Shown: positions 50,348 to 59,485, numbered from the stretch's first letter. The stretch: 64,000 nt of DNA from Acinetobacter pullicarnis (GCF_006352475.1 NZ_VCMZ01000001.1:1-64000), one strand, 5' to 3'. The notes: a model not told the origin generated them from the letters alone. A program made the numbers and translations.

Positions 50348-51649
50348 TTAGCCCAGTTTGCGAATCATACAATAATAAAAACCATCACCACGGCCAGGTT
50401 CTGGCAGTAATTGTCTGCCATGAATTTGTTCAATGCCCCAATCTGCTTGGATTTTAATTTCCTCGGCATCTGGATGAGTACTGAAGAAATTCTGCATTTG
50501 CTGTTCATTTTCAGCTTTTAAAATTGAACAAGTGACATAAAGGAGTACGCCACCCACATTAAGCTGCTGCCACAGATGGTTTAAAATCTGCTGCTGTAAT
50601 GCGATGGTGACTGGAATATCAGTGGTTTGACGCAGTAGACGGATATCTGGATGACGACGGATCACCCCAGTCGCAGAACACGGTGCATCCAGTACGATAC
50701 AGTCGAGTGGCTCATCGGCTTGCCATTCACGCGCATCTCCGGTGACAACCTGAATGTCTTTATCATGATGCAGCTGTAAGCGATCGAGGTTGTCATAGAC
50801 ACGCTCTAGTCGTTTTTCATCATTGTCGAGTGCGATCAGTTTTTTAAGATCGAAACGCTCTAAAAGATGTGCAGTTTTGCCGCCTGGTGCAGCGCAAGCA
50901 TCAAGTACGGTTTGCTGTTGTAGATCAGGCAAGAGTTGTACGGCCAATTGAGCATGTTCGTCTTGAACAGAGAACCAACCTTCGTCAAAGCCAAGCAAAT
51001 CTGGAATATGCCCACCTTGATCGAGCACGATGCCGTTGTCTGAAATGGTGCAGGCATGTGCAGCAATATCAAGCTCATGTAATTCACTGAGATATTCATC
51101 ACGGCCGATTTGGCGCTGATTAATACGAATCGTCAGGGGGGCTGCTTGTTTTAAGTTCTGACAAAGTTCAGTCATTTGCTCAGGCCAATCTTTTTTAACC
51201 CGTTTAAACAACCAGCTTGGTAAGCCATGCGCTTCTGCCAATGCGGCTTGGAATGCTTCAGTTTCACGTGAAACGCGACGCAGAATGGCGTTGACCACAC
51301 CACTTAAGCTTTCAAAACCAAGCTGTTTGGTTGCTTCAACGGTTTCTGAAATTGCAGCATGTGCTGGAATGCGCGTTGCCAAAAGCTGATAGATACCGAG
51401 GTACAAGCAGGTTTCAACTTTTTGGTTGTCGAGCGGTTTAACCAACAGCGGTAAACTAATGCTTTTCAGGGCATACCACTGACGCAAGGTGCCGAGCAGT
51501 AATTCGTGGAACAGGGCACGATCACGTTGATCAACCTCACCAAGTTCGCGGTGTAAAAAGCTTGATAATGATTTGCCTTGCTGTACTGCGAGTAAACATC
51601 CGACGACGTGAGCGCGCAGATTGATTGCATGAGCTGGGGTTTGATTCAT
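50348..51649 (-). CDS. rsmB: 16S rRNA m5C967 methyltransferase RsmB
   Basis: RsmB (Sun/Fmu) methylates C967 of 16S rRNA. The 433-residue product has an N-terminal NusB-like domain and a C-terminal SAM methyltransferase with DACAAPGGKTAHLLE (SAM-binding), ALDNDEKRLERV, LDAPCSATGVIRRHPDIR (Cys of the NOL1/NOP2 motif) and VTCSILKAENEQQ with the catalytic Cys. Its ATG overlaps the fmt stop by 4 bp (ATGA), so the two genes are coupled. A perfect parS core lies inside it at 51261-51274. Confidence 0.96.
   Translation of the reverse strand: MNQTPAHAINLRAHVVGCLLAVQQGKSLSSFLHRELGEVDQRDRALFHELLLGTLRQWYALKSISLPLLVKPLDNQKVETCLYLGIYQLLATRIPAHAAISETVEATKQLGFESLSGVVNAILRRVSRETEAFQAALAEAHGLPSWLFKRVKKDWPEQMTELCQNLKQAAPLTIRINQRQIGRDEYLSELHELDIAAHACTISDNGIVLDQGGHIPDLLGFDEGWFSVQDEHAQLAVQLLPDLQQQTVLDACAAPGGKTAHLLERFDLKKLIALDNDEKRLERVYDNLDRLQLHHDKDIQVVTGDAREWQADEPLDCIVLDAPCSATGVIRRHPDIRLLRQTTDIPVTIALQQQILNHLWQQLNVGGVLLYVTCSILKAENEQQMQNFFSTHPDAEEIKIQADWGIEQIHGRQLLPEPGRGDGFYYCMIRKLG
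51261..51274. promoter_or_regulatory. parS site inside rsmB
   Basis: GTTTCACGTGAAAC is identical to the core at 18705 and to the conserved parS palindrome. It falls in the codons for a Val/Ser/Arg/Glu stretch of rsmB (minus strand), so coding and ParB binding would share the same bases. It is the second exact copy within 51 kb of dnaA. Confidence 0.8.
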
Positions 51650-52608
51650 GCGAAGATATGTCCTACTGATAATTTATTCGATTGTGAAATTTGAAGTGCA
51701 TTGAAGGCTTTGGCACCTGGCCATTGTAGACTGCTTAAACAAATACTGTGTTGATCACCACAGACGACATGCACGCCGTGTTGATCGATGGCAATAATTT
51801 GTCCCGGCTGTGCATTGGCTTGAGTTGCAGCTGAACTTTGACACTCCCAAATCCGTAGATTTTGTGTGTCATCCAATGGGGTATAGGCCACTGGCCAAGG
51901 ATTAAAGGCACGGATCAGACGGTCGATTTGCTCGGCTGGCATGTGCCAATCAATTTGTGCTTCTGTTTTGGTGAGCTTGTGCGCATACACTGTTAAAGTT
52001 TCATCTTGTACTTCACGCTGAGCCAAATAATCTTGTAGCGTTTGCTCAGATGACAGCACAGCAGTGATTGCCGTTGCACCTTGCTCGGCCAATTTGTCAT
52101 GTAAACGTGCTGAATTATCGGTTGCTGTGATTGGGCAATTGGTTTTAAACATCATATCGCCCGTGTCTAAGCCCGCTGCCATTTTCATAATGGTCACACC
52201 GGTTAGTGCATCACCCGCAGCGATGGCACGTTGGATCGGTGCAGCCCCACGCCAGCGTGGTAATAGCGAGGCGTGAATATTCAAACAACCATATTTCGGC
52301 AGGTCTAAAACCGCTTGCGGTAAGATCAAACCATAAGCGGCAACCACCATCACATCTGCATTTAGTTCCGCCAATTGTTGTTGTGCGGCTAAGCCTTCTT
52401 CAGTTGAGGCTTTAAAGTGTAGCGGTTGATAGACTGGAATATCGTGTGCTAATGCCAATTGTTTGACGGCAGAGGCGCTTAGTTTTTGTCCGCGACCTGC
52501 TTTGCGATCGGGTTGGGTATAGACCGCCACAATACGATGTTCAGTATGAATTAAGGCCGCCAAGGCAGACGCAGCAAACTCGGGTGTACCAGCAAAGATG
52601 ATATTCAA
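51646..52608 (-). CDS. fmt: Methionyl-tRNA formyltransferase
   Basis: Fmt formylates initiator Met-tRNA using 10-formyl-tetrahydrofolate. The 320-residue product starts MNIIFAGTPEFAASALAAL and has the catalytic segment NIHASLLPRWRGAAPIQRAI (Asn, His) and GVTIMKMAAGLDTGDM with the catalytic Asp. The length is as usual. It is the first gene of the fmt-rsmB pair, overlapping rsmB by 4 bp. Unlike many bacteria, no def gene is seen next to it here. Confidence 0.96.
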   Translation of the reverse strand: MNIIFAGTPEFAASALAALIHTEHRIVAVYTQPDRKAGRGQKLSASAVKQLALAHDIPVYQPLHFKASTEEGLAAQQQLAELNADVMVVAAYGLILPQAVLDLPKYGCLNIHASLLPRWRGAAPIQRAIAAGDALTGVTIMKMAAGLDTGDMMFKTNCPITATDNSARLHDKLAEQGATAITAVLSSEQTLQDYLAQREVQDETLTVYAHKLTKTEAQIDWHMPAEQIDRLIRAFNPWPVAYTPLDDTQNLRIWECQSSAATQANAQPGQIIAIDQHGVHVVCGDQHSICLSSLQWPGAKAFNALQISQSNKLSVGHIFA

Positions 52609-52825
52609 TAATGACTCTAATCGGTTTTAACAGTTGCCGAGGATTATAACAGTTTGCGAGATAGGGATTAAACTTGATATTCAGTTTAAACGCGATGCTG
52701 AGTTATTCTCTAGATTGGTATGACCGTAAGTCCTTGCTCGGCACAGGATTGTCGAGCAAGGCATTGCAGAAAATCACGCTCAAAGCGATTAAGCCATACG
52801 CACGCGTACCGTTTTGAAGCCAAGT

Positions 52826-53458
52826 TTAGTCTTGCATTTTTGCGGTGTAGTCTTGGTTTAACTGCATGGCTCGAACAAAGGCTTCACGTTGTGTGTTGCT
52901 TGCAACGTAGTCCGTTAAGGTTTGATCTAATTGAATAATATCTTGAAAAGTATTCGCCCAAACCAGTAGGCCCGTCAATTGAATATCCGCCGCCGTAAAT
53001 TGCTCACCTAAAAGATAACGATTTTGACTTAAATGCTGACTATATTGCTGGATGATGACATCCAAGCTGGCATAGCCAAGTTCGAAGTGCATTTTATCGG
53101 TGACGTCAATAATTGCATGTTTTTTATTGGTCAGGGCGGGTTCCAACTGATTACAGAAGAAAAATAGCCATTTATAATATTCACCACGTTGCGGGCTAGT
53201 CACGGCAGGAGCCAACTGACGTTCAGGATATTGATCGGCCAAATAAGTTAAAATAGCAGCGGTTTCGCTGATCACCACTGCACCATCTGTCAGGGTCGGG
53301 ACTTTACCCGCAGGGTTCAGGGCAAGATATTCTGGAGCCTTCATGCTGGTATGAAACTGCAATAGCTTTACTTGATAGTTGGCTTGGCATTCCTCAAGCA
53401 TCCAAGAGATGCTGACACCGCGTGAGTGCGGATGGGTGTATAAAGTTAAGTCTGACAT
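52826..53458 (-). CDS. Glutathione S-transferase family protein
   Basis: The 210-residue product has the N-terminal thioredoxin-fold glutathione-binding domain (YTHPHSRGVSISWMLEE, NPAGKVPTL with cis-Pro, ISETAAILTYLADQYPE with the ESxA glutathione contact) and a C-terminal helical domain (QFTAADIQLTGLLVWA). The Tyr/Ser near residues 7-12 may be the catalytic residue. The substrate is unknown. It lies 59 bp after a WYL-type regulator gene in the same orientation, so it may be under its control. Confidence 0.85.
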   Translation of the reverse strand: MSDLTLYTHPHSRGVSISWMLEECQANYQVKLLQFHTSMKAPEYLALNPAGKVPTLTDGAVVISETAAILTYLADQYPERQLAPAVTSPQRGEYYKWLFFFCNQLEPALTNKKHAIIDVTDKMHFELGYASLDVIIQQYSQHLSQNRYLLGEQFTAADIQLTGLLVWANTFQDIIQLDQTLTDYVASNTQREAFVRAMQLNQDYTAKMQD

Positions 53459-53517
53459 ATGAATTCCCTTAAAATAGAAAGTGCTATCGATCTCTCAGAT
53501 ATTAAAAGGCTGTTGTG

Positions 53518-54249
53518 TCAGATCGTGTCAGTAGGCTTGGGCTGATCAAAGTAAAAGTCTTGGAGTGGAATGCCGGTTTCCTGAAACCATTGTCGCATGA
53601 GATAGGCACGACTCGGTTGATACTGCTCCTGAGTTCGATGCAAAGCTTGTATCCGATCCAGTCTAAAGTGTCGAAAGGCACTGCGAATTTCGCACCAAGC
53701 AATCAGCAAACGTATATTTTCAAAATAGGCCAAGCCCAAGGGGTAAATTCGGCGCTGGCTGGGTTGTTGTTTTAAGTCGAGATATTGAAGCTCTAAAACA
53801 GTTTGATTTTGTATGGCGTGGTGAATTTCTGGGGTAAAACCACTTTCACCGTGTTGATGTGAATAATGACTACCGACCAACAAAGATGAATTTTCAATAT
53901 TATGTTGTAAGCTCGCGGGCAGAGCTTGGTTGATTTTATGATAGAGATGTTTGGCTGCATCGATCAAATGGCTATCGGTATGTCGGCAGACCCAACGCAA
54001 GCCTAGTACCAAGGCTTCAACTTCGGCTTGGTTTAAGTTTAGCGGCGGTAAGGAGAGATCTTGTTGTAGGACATAACCCAAACCAGCTTCACCTTGTATA
54101 TTGGCTCCTTGGTCACGCAAAATTTCTAAATCACGATAAATCGTGCGTACACTGACTGCTAGTTCAGTCGCTAGAGCCTGTGCAGTGACTGGATAGCGAT
54201 AAGAACGGAGTAATTGCAATAGGGTGATTAGTCTGGCTGTGCGATTCAC
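53518..54249 (-). CDS. WYL-domain transcriptional regulator (YafY-like)
   Basis: The 243-residue product has an N-terminal winged helix-turn-helix (about 1-60; RLITLLQLLRSYRYPVTAQALATELAVSVRTIYRDLEILRDQGA, the DeoR/HTH_11 pattern) and a C-terminal WYL domain (RRIYPLGLAYFENIRLLIAWCEIRSAFRHFRLDRI). WYL proteins often sense nucleic acids or small ligands. It precedes the GST gene and probably regulates it or itself. Confidence 0.87.
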   Translation of the reverse strand: MNRTARLITLLQLLRSYRYPVTAQALATELAVSVRTIYRDLEILRDQGANIQGEAGLGYVLQQDLSLPPLNLNQAEVEALVLGLRWVCRHTDSHLIDAAKHLYHKINQALPASLQHNIENSSLLVGSHYSHQHGESGFTPEIHHAIQNQTVLELQYLDLKQQPSQRRIYPLGLAYFENIRLLIAWCEIRSAFRHFRLDRIQALHRTQEQYQPSRAYLMRQWFQETGIPLQDFYFDQPKPTDTI

Positions 54250-54389
54250 AGGATATTCGCTTTAAACATATTGGCTTGGGTGAATAATTATACGGGGATT
54301 TAGCCACGGTAATCTGGGTGTTTTGAATAAAAGCCAGTTGATGAGGATAAGATATTATCATTCCTCCATTTATGCTTTTTATTCTTAAG

Positions 54390-55052
54390 TCATGGCAGTT
54401 GTTGCTCGGACATTTCAGCTTCATACATTGATTCAAATTGATTTTTTTTATTTTCATCAGTTTGAGTGCGTACGATGGTTTGTAGCTTATTTTTGTATTC
54501 GTCACCTCCAGCATGATACATCGCTGAATAGTAAGCCCACAGGATATATGGATGTAGAGAATCCATTTCATCTATCTGATTCAACTGAGTTTTAACCAAA
54601 GAAGCTGTTATTGCATAACAATTTTTAATTTCTTGGTCTGTCCGATTTATGTTTTTTAACAATAAACATTTAAATTTCTGTGTCCCTGCATTATCGGGAT
54701 GATCGGCTAACATTGAATCTGTTAATTCTAATGCTTCAGGATACATTTTGCTTTGTACAAAAATATTCATTAACACCGTATTTTTTGCTTTTTTGTTTTT
54801 GATTTTAAGTGCTTGAGGAATAAATGCTTTCAACTCATTTTTAACCTTGTCAGTATCTTCAGTTGATAATTTTTCTAGAATTAAATTTGATTGTTTTATC
54901 AGTGCTAAGTCATCCTGACTGAGTTGTTCTTTTATCTCTTTATTTGTTGGAGAAACATCTAAGGGCTTGCTTTCAGATTGAGTCGTATTGTTACAGGCGA
55001 TAGAAATAGTCGAGAGTAATAGGACTGAAGCTAAATGTGTTTTTTTAATCAT
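54390..55052 (-). CDS. Putative lipoprotein, partner of the PAAR protein
   Basis: The 220-residue product has a signal with lipobox ISIAC (lipidated Cys20) and then a helical, charged body with two or three TPR-like repeats (YPEALELTDSMLADHPDNAGTQKFKCLLLKN, QIDEMDSLHPYILWAYYSAMYH). Its start overlaps the PAAR gene stop by 4 bp (ATGA), so both are made together. Small exported proteins next to PAAR genes are often immunity proteins for type VI effectors; that role is inference. I recognise no family. Confidence 0.7.
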   Translation of the reverse strand: MIKKTHLASVLLLSTISIACNNTTQSESKPLDVSPTNKEIKEQLSQDDLALIKQSNLILEKLSTEDTDKVKNELKAFIPQALKIKNKKAKNTVLMNIFVQSKMYPEALELTDSMLADHPDNAGTQKFKCLLLKNINRTDQEIKNCYAITASLVKTQLNQIDEMDSLHPYILWAYYSAMYHAGGDEYKNKLQTIVRTQTDENKKNQFESMYEAEMSEQQLP

Positions 55053-55891
55053 GATATTCGCTTTGCTATCGATGTTAAGGTAAATGTGAATGTAGTAAAC
55101 GCTGGTATAGGATATATAACGCCAGAACCAGTTATTTGCGCTGCATAACCTAACTTCAACTCAACAGTTACTAGTGATAAATTTGATTTCGGTAAGTTAA
55201 TTTCAGCACTACCGACTGGAACTCTGCCATTATCAAGATTCCATAAGCCAGTTGTATCATCTACTTTTTTAATAGCTATTTGTTTTTGATCTCTAGAAAT
55301 ATATGCTGTTGCATACGGAAATACTGCCGCATTACGATTTAATGGGTCAGTATAAGCCGAAATACTAATAAAAAGTTTTGTCCCCTTTAAGACGTAATTT
55401 ATGAAAAAACTTATTACGCCAGACAAGGAGTGTAAAATTGAAAAGCCTTTTCCATCAGAATCATATGGGGGTAAAATTGTTATGAACTTCTTAAAAATAT
55501 TTGTTTTATCTTGCTCAATATAATAGTTTTCATATTTTTCCTCAGCATGGATATTATTCGTAAAGCTATTTATCTGAGAATTTTTTGCTTCTAATGTTGA
55601 GTTAAATACGGAGTTTGAATTGCCACCACTCTCTCCAACCACATGACTTTGTTGTGGCAAAATCTTCGCCCCACACGTCAATTTATCTCCAACATAAGCA
55701 ACCGCTTTATCATCAAAAATAATATGGTCGTGGCTCTTGATGACCGTTGACCAACAATTACATTTCGGACAGAAATGGCCATCTCCAGCGCGTACAAACA
55801 AATTTCCCATCTGCGCACTTCTCATCTGAGTGGAGGGAATGATACCGCCGTGATCTGTTGGTGCATTATGGATAGCAAAACCTTTTGCCAT
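55049..55891 (-). CDS. PAAR-domain protein with C-terminal extension (T6SS cargo candidate)
   Basis: The 280-residue product begins with a PAAR domain (about 1-85: MAKGFAIHNAPTDHGG, a Cys-rich stretch HFCPKCNCWSTVIKSHDHIIFDDKAVAYVGDKLTCGAKI). PAAR proteins cap the VgrG spike and carry effectors. A region of about 195 residues follows, with one hydrophobic segment (FSILHSLSGVISFFINYVL) and no family I recognise, so it may be an effector domain or transmembrane delivery part. The ribosome site AGGAG lies seven bases before ATG 55891. No T6SS core genes are in the window. Confidence 0.8.
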   Translation of the reverse strand: MAKGFAIHNAPTDHGGIIPSTQMRSAQMGNLFVRAGDGHFCPKCNCWSTVIKSHDHIIFDDKAVAYVGDKLTCGAKILPQQSHVVGESGGNSNSVFNSTLEAKNSQINSFTNNIHAEEKYENYYIEQDKTNIFKKFITILPPYDSDGKGFSILHSLSGVISFFINYVLKGTKLFISISAYTDPLNRNAAVFPYATAYISRDQKQIAIKKVDDTTGLWNLDNGRVPVGSAEINLPKSNLSLVTVELKLGYAAQITGSGVIYPIPAFTTFTFTLTSIAKRIS

Positions 55892-56236
55892 GAGTTATCT
55901 CCTAAATTTTATAATCGTTTTTATTTGAAGAAATCATTTGATTATTGTTTTATAGCTATTTATTAAAAAAATAGGGTGGATCATTGGTACCCCTAATCTT
56001 ATTTCTTATTCAAAGTAGCATAGCAACATTCGTTCAAAATGAGCAAAGCTGTTATTGTGATAATTGGTTAGGAAGTAGAAAGCCATCATAAAATATATAT
56101 TATTTCAATTACTTGTATTTTATTACAGAAGCTAGTAAGTCGATGAATGAAGCAATAGACTTTGTTTTTTGCTTATTTTATTTAAACACGGCTCCATCTT
56201 AGGTTGAAAATATGCTGTGGTATTTATCACGATGCA
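55892..56236. other. Intergenic region, nothing recognised
   Basis: This 345-bp AT-rich gap separates two T6SS-cargo pairs on the same strand. I see no gene and no strong terminator; part of it holds the PAAR promoter, which I cannot place. Confidence 0.5.
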
Positions 56237-56857
56237 TCAATCCACATCCGCAGCTTTAATCCAACCCAACAGTTGACCTTTAAATTCAATTTGCAGCCAA
56301 GCATTGTCTTTTTTATTGGTCACAATGACTTTATCACCCAAGACGAGGTAGCTTCGCGTGCTAGATTTGGCATCTGCTTCTTTGCAAATAAAAACTTTGG
56401 TTTTATTGATCGTCAGGTATTTTTCCACGGCTTGACTGCGATGTAATACTGCATGTTTGGGAATAGAGTAGTCTCCATGCTGTGGAAAGCGCAGGATTTG
56501 CCAGAGCAGTCGATCATCATCGGTGACACGTAGTTCAGCTAGACCATGCATGCCGCCAAAAGAACTATTGAAATTAATTTTATAGTGATTGCTCGATGTT
56601 TTCTGACCATTAAATGGATTGTTGCAATCGATTTTATTGCCATAATTCGAGACATAACAGTAGTTACCGGAGATATGTTTATCAGCTGTGTCGATCTCCA
56701 CTGTAAATACATGCATTGGAACATGTTGAATATTGGAATGCGCTTGCAGTTTTTCTTCGGCCTCTTCAACCCAATGCCCGATCACCTGTGGCGTCGAAAC
56801 ATAAGCGACAGCATGATTTGCGTATAAAAGTCCGAGCAATAAGAAACGAATATTCAT
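56237..56857 (-). CDS. Exported SH3-like protein, partner of the GH108 enzyme
   Basis: The 206-residue product has a signal peptide (MNIRFLLLGLLYANHAVA) and ends in an SH3b-like stretch (YLVLGDKVIVTNKKDNAWLQIEFKGQLLGWIKAADVD). The middle region is uncharacterised. Its start overlaps the stop of the GH108 gene by 4 bp (ATGA). A periplasmic protein directly after a cell-wall hydrolase cargo gene is the usual arrangement of an immunity protein, so it may protect the cell's own peptidoglycan. That function is inference. Confidence 0.72.
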   Translation of the reverse strand: MNIRFLLLGLLYANHAVAYVSTPQVIGHWVEEAEEKLQAHSNIQHVPMHVFTVEIDTADKHISGNYCYVSNYGNKIDCNNPFNGQKTSSNHYKINFNSSFGGMHGLAELRVTDDDRLLWQILRFPQHGDYSIPKHAVLHRSQAVEKYLTINKTKVFICKEADAKSSTRSYLVLGDKVIVTNKKDNAWLQIEFKGQLLGWIKAADVD

Positions 56858-58008
56858 AGTGTTGCCTTTAAGCAGTCATCTACTCGATTGAGCCATCCCT
56901 GTAAGAATTTATGGTTCTTGGTTTTTGCGCCATTTGCTTGGAAGGCCAGTGCAGTATAGTAGTTTTTTCGAATATTGGTAATCGCGTTCAGAAGTGCGAT
57001 TTGATCTGAAACGGCATTTAATGCCTGAATGGTTTGTGGTCCCATCGCACCATCAATTGCGATGTTTTGATGATAATGATTGACCAAAAGCTTTTGAATT
57101 TCCTTGCTTGCGCCACCAGAAGTGATGGTCCAATCGTAGACCATCAAACCTACGCGATCATTGCTGATCTGACAAAAGCCTTTGGGTTCCCAATATCTTT
57201 TTCGATAAATAATTTCAGCTTGAGTATCCGAAAGGTTTTTTAAATTTTGAAGGGTGGGGGCAAGACCCAAATCGGTTTGTGCAAAGGCAGTCCAGGTGTT
57301 CCAAGCAATGCCTTTGTTGGTCGCGCCACCTGAATCGCTAGGATCATTGACATAGCCACCTTCATGACGCAGGATAATTTTGGATATTTTTTGAAATTTT
57401 GCTGTGCAATCAGTGGTGTTGGGGGCAATGGTTGCTGGTGTGTTGGGGCGGTTGGTGGCGGTATTGGTGCTGCTGATGAGCGTATCGACAGTAATGATCA
57501 AGGGATTTGGATTTACCCTTTTTGCCATATAAATTATGCTTTTTGATCGTGTTTTGCCATCGGGAAAGATGTAACTGAGTTCTACTGGCTCTCCAACAAT
57601 AGACTGGATCTCTGTCTCTCCATTCACTGCTGTTAAGATCCCAGTTTTGCCTTGGTAGCGGATGTTGAAGCTGCTATGTGGAATATTGACCTTGGAATAT
57701 AAACTGACCCAAATCAGCTTGGTTGTCGATAAATATTGGGGCTTGGCTGATTTGAGGGTGATGCGGTAAGTCTTTAATGTATCTCCAGATTTACAACTAA
57801 ACTGTTCATTGAAGCGGTTGTCTGGGCTGAGTAGTTTAATGTCAATCTCACGATTGGGTGAGGCTTGGAATTCAAAAGCACCATTTTTGTCCGTATAGGC
57901 TTCTGTGGCCATGGTTCCATTTTTCGGACCACGTATTAGCGGAAAGCCAGGCATGCTTTGACCATCACGATCAAAGACCAGAATTTTGACGGTGACCAGT
58001 GTCGGCAT
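56854..58008 (-). CDS. GH108 muramidase-like peptidoglycan hydrolase (T6SS cargo candidate)
   Basis: The 384-residue product has an N-terminal beta-rich region (about 1-180), a threonine/asparagine/proline linker (about 180-200) and a C-terminal glycoside hydrolase family 108 domain: LRHEGGYVNDPSDSGGATNKGI with catalytic Glu216 in the EGGY motif, followed by a PG_binding_3 module (IDGAMGPQTIQALNAV). It cleaves peptidoglycan glycan strands. It has no signal peptide, which fits delivery by a type VI system rather than Sec export. It starts 2 bp after the VgrG fragment, and its partner overlaps its stop by 4 bp. Confidence 0.85.
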   Translation of the reverse strand: MPTLVTVKILVFDRDGQSMPGFPLIRGPKNGTMATEAYTDKNGAFEFQASPNREIDIKLLSPDNRFNEQFSCKSGDTLKTYRITLKSAKPQYLSTTKLIWVSLYSKVNIPHSSFNIRYQGKTGILTAVNGETEIQSIVGEPVELSYIFPDGKTRSKSIIYMAKRVNPNPLIITVDTLISSTNTATNRPNTPATIAPNTTDCTAKFQKISKIILRHEGGYVNDPSDSGGATNKGIAWNTWTAFAQTDLGLAPTLQNLKNLSDTQAEIIYRKRYWEPKGFCQISNDRVGLMVYDWTITSGGASKEIQKLLVNHYHQNIAIDGAMGPQTIQALNAVSDQIALLNAITNIRKNYYTALAFQANGAKTKNHKFLQGWLNRVDDCLKATL

Positions 58009-58010
58009 GT

Positions 58011-58529
58011 TTAGGGCCCGTCATTTAGGTTTGAGCTAAGGTTTAGATTTGCATTTAAGGCTTCATCTAAAAGCGGGTCACTTATATCTGAATGCTCAAT
58101 ATGATTGTTTTGCTGGGCGGTGATTTGATCACTCAATGCAAGTAGGCCAATCACAGCTTGTGGTTCGGGTGTATGAAATCGCTGTGAGCTGAGATCGGTT
58201 TGATTTGGGGTATTACAAGCCAGTAATTTGCCAGCAGCTTGATCGAGCACAAAGGCTTTAAACGAATAATTTACACAGGTCTTAGCAGAATTGATGACGT
58301 AATTAAATTGATTGCTATATGAGTCAGTGGAATTGGCCAAAACCGTTTGAGTGATCGCAACAGCTTCGCCAGCTTCAAATTGATGTTGACCAGCAAGCAC
58401 TTTAAAGGTGTTCGCCGTTTTTAGGGTTATACCCTGTGCAGAGATAATAAGTTGTGCACCACCAGCCATGAAAATACCATTTTTGTTGTTTTGGGAAGAG
58501 ACTATATTTAACTGAATTGCTTGGAGCAT
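58011..58529 (-). CDS. VgrG C-terminal DUF2345-like fragment
   Basis: The 172-residue product carries the pattern of the VgrG DUF2345 domain (MAGGAQLIISAQGITLKTANTFKVLAGQHQFEAGEAV) followed by a tail. VgrG proteins are about 650-1000 residues, and the base-plate and gp27/gp5 parts are missing. The frame extends upstream for about 17 codons to a stop, with no sign of those parts in the 400 bp before it. It may be a truncated vgrG or an adaptor that only carries cargo. The start ATG 58529 has no clear ribosome site. Confidence 0.65.
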   Translation of the reverse strand: MLQAIQLNIVSSQNNKNGIFMAGGAQLIISAQGITLKTANTFKVLAGQHQFEAGEAVAITQTVLANSTDSYSNQFNYVINSAKTCVNYSFKAFVLDQAAGKLLACNTPNQTDLSSQRFHTPEPQAVIGLLALSDQITAQQNNHIEHSDISDPLLDEALNANLNLSSNLNDGP

Positions 58530-58939
58530 TACACAGGTGTTTTGCTGTTGCTCCTCAGTTGGTGGACAGCAAAAGTGTTAAGTGACATAACAAAAGTATC
58601 TGCTAAACGCTAAGACTGCGAAGTGGGTGTTATTTGATTTTAAATGAGGAGTTTATGATCGTTGCTTTGGCGTATTTGAGCTGGGTCGCAGTAGTATGTG
58701 TTTGATATCAGCATTGATCTCTAGGCCGTAATGTCAGGATATGATGGTCAGGTGCTGCATAAGTTAATTGTTTGCATACAATGTTCTATTACACCTTATA
58801 TTGATAAGGTGCTGAAGTATTTGGTCTTATTTATAATTTTTGGTCATACGACATGAGATGACGTGTTACTGCATATTTAAGCAATTATTGATTTTGTTCA
58901 TGCTGTTTTTAAGATAGATTGATACTGTAATTGACTTGG
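58530..58939. other. Intergenic region, nothing recognised
   Basis: This 410-bp gap lies between the divergent VgrG fragment and the DUF6508-like gene. No remains of the missing VgrG parts were found in any frame that I read. GAGGAG at about 58544-58549 on the minus strand is too far from the ATG to serve it. Confidence 0.5.
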
Positions 58940-59305
58940 ATGAAAAGCAGTGACATGGATAAATATACTCAGTTATTGACACTTATTCCGCAATTGAAAA
59001 ATCTGAATAAAGAAAGTGAACGCGCTCAGATACACCGCATTTCCAAGGATTTTGTTGCAGGGATGAGTGAGTATATGGTGGTCGATTATCAACAACATTT
59101 GTCGCAAAATCATGCATTAATGCAAGAGAAAATCACCAGTTTTGATGAGGATACCTTGCTCGCTTATTTGACTTATGTCATTCGAATGGATCGTTTTGTT
59201 GGCGGTATATTGGTGAATAGTTTGCAGTCGGGGTGGGTCTTAGTCGCTTTAGAGCATTTGGCTTCATTTGTCCCAGCGCAAACGGCAATACCAAGCGCAG
59301 TGTAG
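58940..59305 (+). CDS. DUF6508-like small protein
   Basis: The product of about 121 residues is helical and soluble. The C-terminal half (DEDTLLAYLTYVIRMDRFVGGILVNSLQSGWVLVALEHL) resembles the DUF6508 pattern. There is no signal peptide. The start is uncertain: ATG 58940 (MKSSDMDKY) or ATG 58955 (MDKYTQLL), neither with a strong ribosome site. It stands alone; the function is unknown. Confidence 0.6.
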   Translation: MKSSDMDKYTQLLTLIPQLKNLNKESERAQIHRISKDFVAGMSEYMVVDYQQHLSQNHALMQEKITSFDEDTLLAYLTYVIRMDRFVGGILVNSLQSGWVLVALEHLASFVPAQTAIPSAV

Positions 59306-59435
59306 TAAACTTTGAGTGGTGATAGCAGTGCTTGGTCAAATATGAAATCAACAAAATGCGTATTTGAGCCTGTAAATATGCGCTGATATTTACTTAACAT
59401 TGCATAATAGTTGTTTGTAATTAAAGTATTGCATC

Positions 59436-59464
59436 TGCAACCTTGCTTGTATAACAAGGTTGCA
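59436..59464. repeat. 10-bp inverted repeat downstream of the DUF6508-like gene
   Basis: TGCAACCTTG and CAAGGTTGCA flank a nine-base loop. It lies between two convergent genes and could be a bidirectional terminator, though no T-run follows. Confidence 0.5.
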
Positions 59465-59485
59465 ACTACCAGCAGGTAAAAATGA

